Shown: piece by piece, positions 61,922 through 64,000 of the stretch | How the letters are laid out: each line of letters starts with the position of its first letter | Position numbering within the stretch: position 1 is the stretch's first letter | Assembly: GCF_900130055.1 (NCBI RefSeq) | Contig: NZ_FQXU01000006.1 | Location: 1 to 64,000 of the forward strand | Source: Clostridium intestinale DSM 6191 | GTDB lineage: Bacteria; Bacillota; Clostridia; Clostridiales; Clostridiaceae | Reading direction: 5' to 3' | DNA: 64,000 nucleotides | The notes under the pieces: generated by a model | Told to the model about the DNA's origin: nothing | Database searches by the model: none | Seen by the model: the letters and a program-made list of their open reading frames with translations, nothing else | Made by a program: the position numbers and the translations under genes

Positions 61922-63028
61922 ATGAAAAAATTTCTTAAAATCTTTGCAACAGGTTTAGTTGCAGCATCATTAGCATTAACTGGTTGTAGCACATCGGGGG
62001 ATTCAGGAAAGAAAACTGAAGAAACTAAAAAGGATATAAAAGTTGGATTCTTATTATCAGGTCCAATTACAGATGGGGGATATAACTTCAATCACAACAA
62101 AGGTAGACTTTATCTTGAGGAGCAAACTGGAGTTGAAACAATTTATAAAGAATCTGTTAAAGAAGATTCAGCTGAAGTTCAAAAAGTAGTAGAAGATATG
62201 ATTAGCCAAGGTGCTAACGTAATAGTTGGAGCAAGTTTTGGATTTATGGATGGTATGGTTGCATCTGCAAAAGCTCATCCAGATGTAAAGTTCTTACATG
62301 GTGGTGGACATCAAACAGCAGATAATTTATCTAACTACTTTGGTAGAGAGTATGAGGCTAGATACTTATCAGGTATAGCTGCTGGTATGAAATCTAAAAC
62401 TAAAAAGCTTGGTTTTGTAGGAGCATTCCCAATACCAGAAGTTATAAGAGGTATTAATGCATTTACTTTAGGAGCACAATCAGTAGATCCTAGCATAACT
62501 GTACAAGTTGTTTGGACAAATACTTGGTATGATCCAGCTAAAGAAAAAGAAGCTGCAAAAGCTCTTATTGCAAACGGTGCTGATGTTATAGGACAACATC
62601 AAAATACAGCAGGTGCACAGCAAGCAGCAGAAGAAGCTGGTGTATTCTCAGTAGGTTATAACATAGACATGAGCGAAGCTGCTCCAAAAGCTAACTTAAC
62701 TTCAGACATATTTAACTGGGGAGTTTATTACACAGCTCAAATAAAAGCAATTCAAGATGGTACATGGAAATCTGGAAGCTACTGGGGTGGAATTAAAGAT
62801 GGTCTAGTTGATATAGCACCACTTACAAGTAATGTAGCAGAAGGAACTAAGGAGAAGATAGAAAAAGCTAAAGCAGCAGTAGTTTCAGGAGAAAACAAAA
62901 TATTTGTTGGACCTCTAAAAGATCAAACTGGAGCAGAAAAAGTTGCAGCTGGAAAAACTATGACTGATGATGAAATCTTCTCTATGAACTGGTTTGTAAA
63001 AGGTGTAGATGGAACTATTCAAAAATAA
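61922..63028 (+). CDS. BMP-family substrate-binding lipoprotein (nucleoside ABC importer)
   Basis: The 368-residue lipoprotein has a lipobox LALTGC with Cys22, then the BMP/PnrA domain: VGFLLSGPITDGGYNFNHNKG, LHGGGHQTADNLSNYFGREYEARYLSGIAAG and GADVIGQHQNTAGAQQAAEE. BMP proteins bind purine nucleosides (PnrA, YufN). Its position next to xanthine dehydrogenase genes supports a purine substrate. The ribosome site is AAGGGGGA. First protein gene of the sigma-54-linked operon; the ATPase follows after 20 nt. Confidence 0.92.
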   Translation: MKKFLKIFATGLVAASLALTGCSTSGDSGKKTEETKKDIKVGFLLSGPITDGGYNFNHNKGRLYLEEQTGVETIYKESVKEDSAEVQKVVEDMISQGANVIVGASFGFMDGMVASAKAHPDVKFLHGGGHQTADNLSNYFGREYEARYLSGIAAGMKSKTKKLGFVGAFPIPEVIRGINAFTLGAQSVDPSITVQVVWTNTWYDPAKEKEAAKALIANGADVIGQHQNTAGAQQAAEEAGVFSVGYNIDMSEAAPKANLTSDIFNWGVYYTAQIKAIQDGTWKSGSYWGGIKDGLVDIAPLTSNVAEGTKEKIEKAKAAVVSGENKIFVGPLKDQTGAEKVAAGKTMTDDEIFSMNWFVKGVDGTIQK

Positions 63029-63048
63029 TTAATATGGAGTGATACTTT

Positions 63049-64000
63049 ATGAATTCAGAGTTAATTGCTGTAAAAAGAATAACCAAGACATTTGGAAAAG
63101 TTGTAGCAAATAACAATGTTGATTTCAGCGTAAATGCCGGTGAAATACATGCACTTTTGGGTGAAAATGGGGCAGGTAAAAGTACACTTATGAATATGCT
63201 ATCTGGGGTTTATACTCCAGATAGTGGTTCAATATTCATACATGGAAAAGAAGTTACTTTTACATCACCTAAAGATGCTATAAAAGCAGGAGTTGGAATG
63301 ATATATCAACATTTTAAGTTAGTAGAATCAATGACTGCTATACAAAATGTATTGTTAGGACAAGAGAATAAATTATTTGTTAGTCAAAAGAAGCTTTTAG
63401 ATAAAATTAATGATATATGTAATAGGTTTGAGTTAGATATAGATGTTAATAAATATGTTCAGGACATGTCTGTTGGGGAAAGACAAAATCTTGAGATATT
63501 AAAGGTATTATATAGAGGTGCAGATATTCTTATATTAGATGAACCAACATCGGTTTTTACACCACAAGAAACTAAAAAGTTATTTAACATTATGAATAAA
63601 ATGAAAAAAGAGGGTTGCGCTGTTATATTTATAACACATAAATTAGATGAAGTTATGGAGGTTTCAGATAGAATCACTATATTAAGAAAAGGTGAGACAA
63701 TCTGTACTGTTGATAAGTTGAATACAAATCCTAAAAATCTTACTGAACTTATGGTGGGAAAAGAAGTGGATTTATTTATAGATAGGGTAGAATGTGAAGC
63801 TGGAGAAGTAGTTTTAAAGGTTTCAGATTTAAGTGTTTCAGGTAGCGACAAGATAAAGCTACTAAAGGATGTAAGTTTTGAGATAAAAGCTGGAGAAGTA
63901 TTAGGTATAGCGGGTATAGCAGGTTGTGGTCAAAAGGAGCTTTGTGAAGCTATAACGGGAATATGTAAAATTGATAATGGCGAAATAAACTTTAAGGGAG
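63049..64000 (+). CDS. nucleoside ABC transporter ATP-binding protein, YufO/RbsA type (cut by window end)
   Basis: ATG 63049 follows TGGAGTG. The visible 317 residues hold a complete first ATPase cassette: Walker A GENGAGKST, Q-loop IYQHFKLVESMTAIQNVLLG, signature MSVGERQNLEILKVL, Walker B LILDEPTSVFTPQE and the His switch ITHK. The start of a second cassette follows (LSVSGSDKIKLLKDVSFEIKAGE, then GIAGCGQKELCEAI). Double-cassette ATPases of this type serve BMP-dependent nucleoside importers; permease genes should follow. The frame is open at the last base. Confidence 0.93.
   Translation, partial: MNSELIAVKRITKTFGKVVANNNVDFSVNAGEIHALLGENGAGKSTLMNMLSGVYTPDSGSIFIHGKEVTFTSPKDAIKAGVGMIYQHFKLVESMTAIQNVLLGQENKLFVSQKKLLDKINDICNRFELDIDVNKYVQDMSVGERQNLEILKVLYRGADILILDEPTSVFTPQETKKLFNIMNKMKKEGCAVIFITHKLDEVMEVSDRITILRKGETICTVDKLNTNPKNLTELMVGKEVDLFIDRVECEAGEVVLKVSDLSVSGSDKIKLLKDVSFEIKAGEVLGIAGIAGCGQKELCEAITGICKIDNGEINFKG

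Overview
The window looks like part of the chromosome of a spore-forming, AT-rich Clostridium (sensu stricto). The evidence is very low GC, AGA-dominated arginine codons, strong GGAGG ribosome-binding sites, occasional TTG and GTG starts, an [FeFe] hydrogenase, a CotA-like spore-coat oxidase, AbrB, and the small DUF1659 and DUF2922 proteins. I did not identify the species. Functions below come from motifs and family knowledge; no database search was run.

Layout. 1-0.9 kb: 3' end of a 23S rRNA gene, 5S rRNA and tRNA-Phe. 1-13.7 kb: mostly housekeeping genes (peroxiredoxin, parvulin, uracil permease with a PyrR-type leader, HAD phosphatase, group-B-like [FeFe] hydrogenase, cell-wall hydrolases, tRNA-Pro, tRNA methyltransferase, RsmI, AbrB), then a 0.9-kb gap carrying a cluster of DnaA boxes, then a DUF1836 gene. 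13.7-19.4 kb: a LevR-type sigma-54 activator and its mannose-family PTS operon with a consensus -24/-12 promoter. 19.5-30.9 kb: a CotA-like multicopper oxidase, a two-component system, and a probable target operon (GT39 glycosyltransferase, chemoreceptor, MacA/MacB-type efflux system). The two promoters share the same direct repeat at the same distance from the -10. 31-41.6 kb: a structured RNA ahead of an XPD-like helicase, a flavodoxin/ferredoxin protein, an H-NOX chemoreceptor, a standalone arginine deiminase, and a DUF1538 membrane protein with a double P-II-like partner.

41.9-56.5 kb is the accessory region. It begins with a secreted 2376-residue RHS/YD-repeat polymorphic toxin that has three ChW repeats embedded in it, followed by a candidate immunity gene. 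Next come a small sigma factor with DUF1659 and DUF2922 genes. Last is an unusual island: a protein with two HEPN-like RxxxxH motifs and an adjacent endonuclease/exonuclease/phosphatase (EEP) nuclease. This gene pair is bracketed by two diverged copies of a ~100-nt element (T1, T2). Beyond those lie hairpin repeats with compensatory stem changes and two intergenic minisatellites. The pair is the best candidate here for an undescribed defence or toxin system.

56.6-64 kb: an M42 aminopeptidase, a xanthine-dehydrogenase-type operon on the minus strand, and a divergent BMP-type nucleoside ABC transporter that runs off the window end. Between the last two are a consensus sigma-54 promoter, three 13-bp palindromes (two of them inside a perfect 23-bp-arm palindrome), and a large terminator in the leader. 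The layout suggests a purine scavenging and catabolism locus under sigma-54 control.
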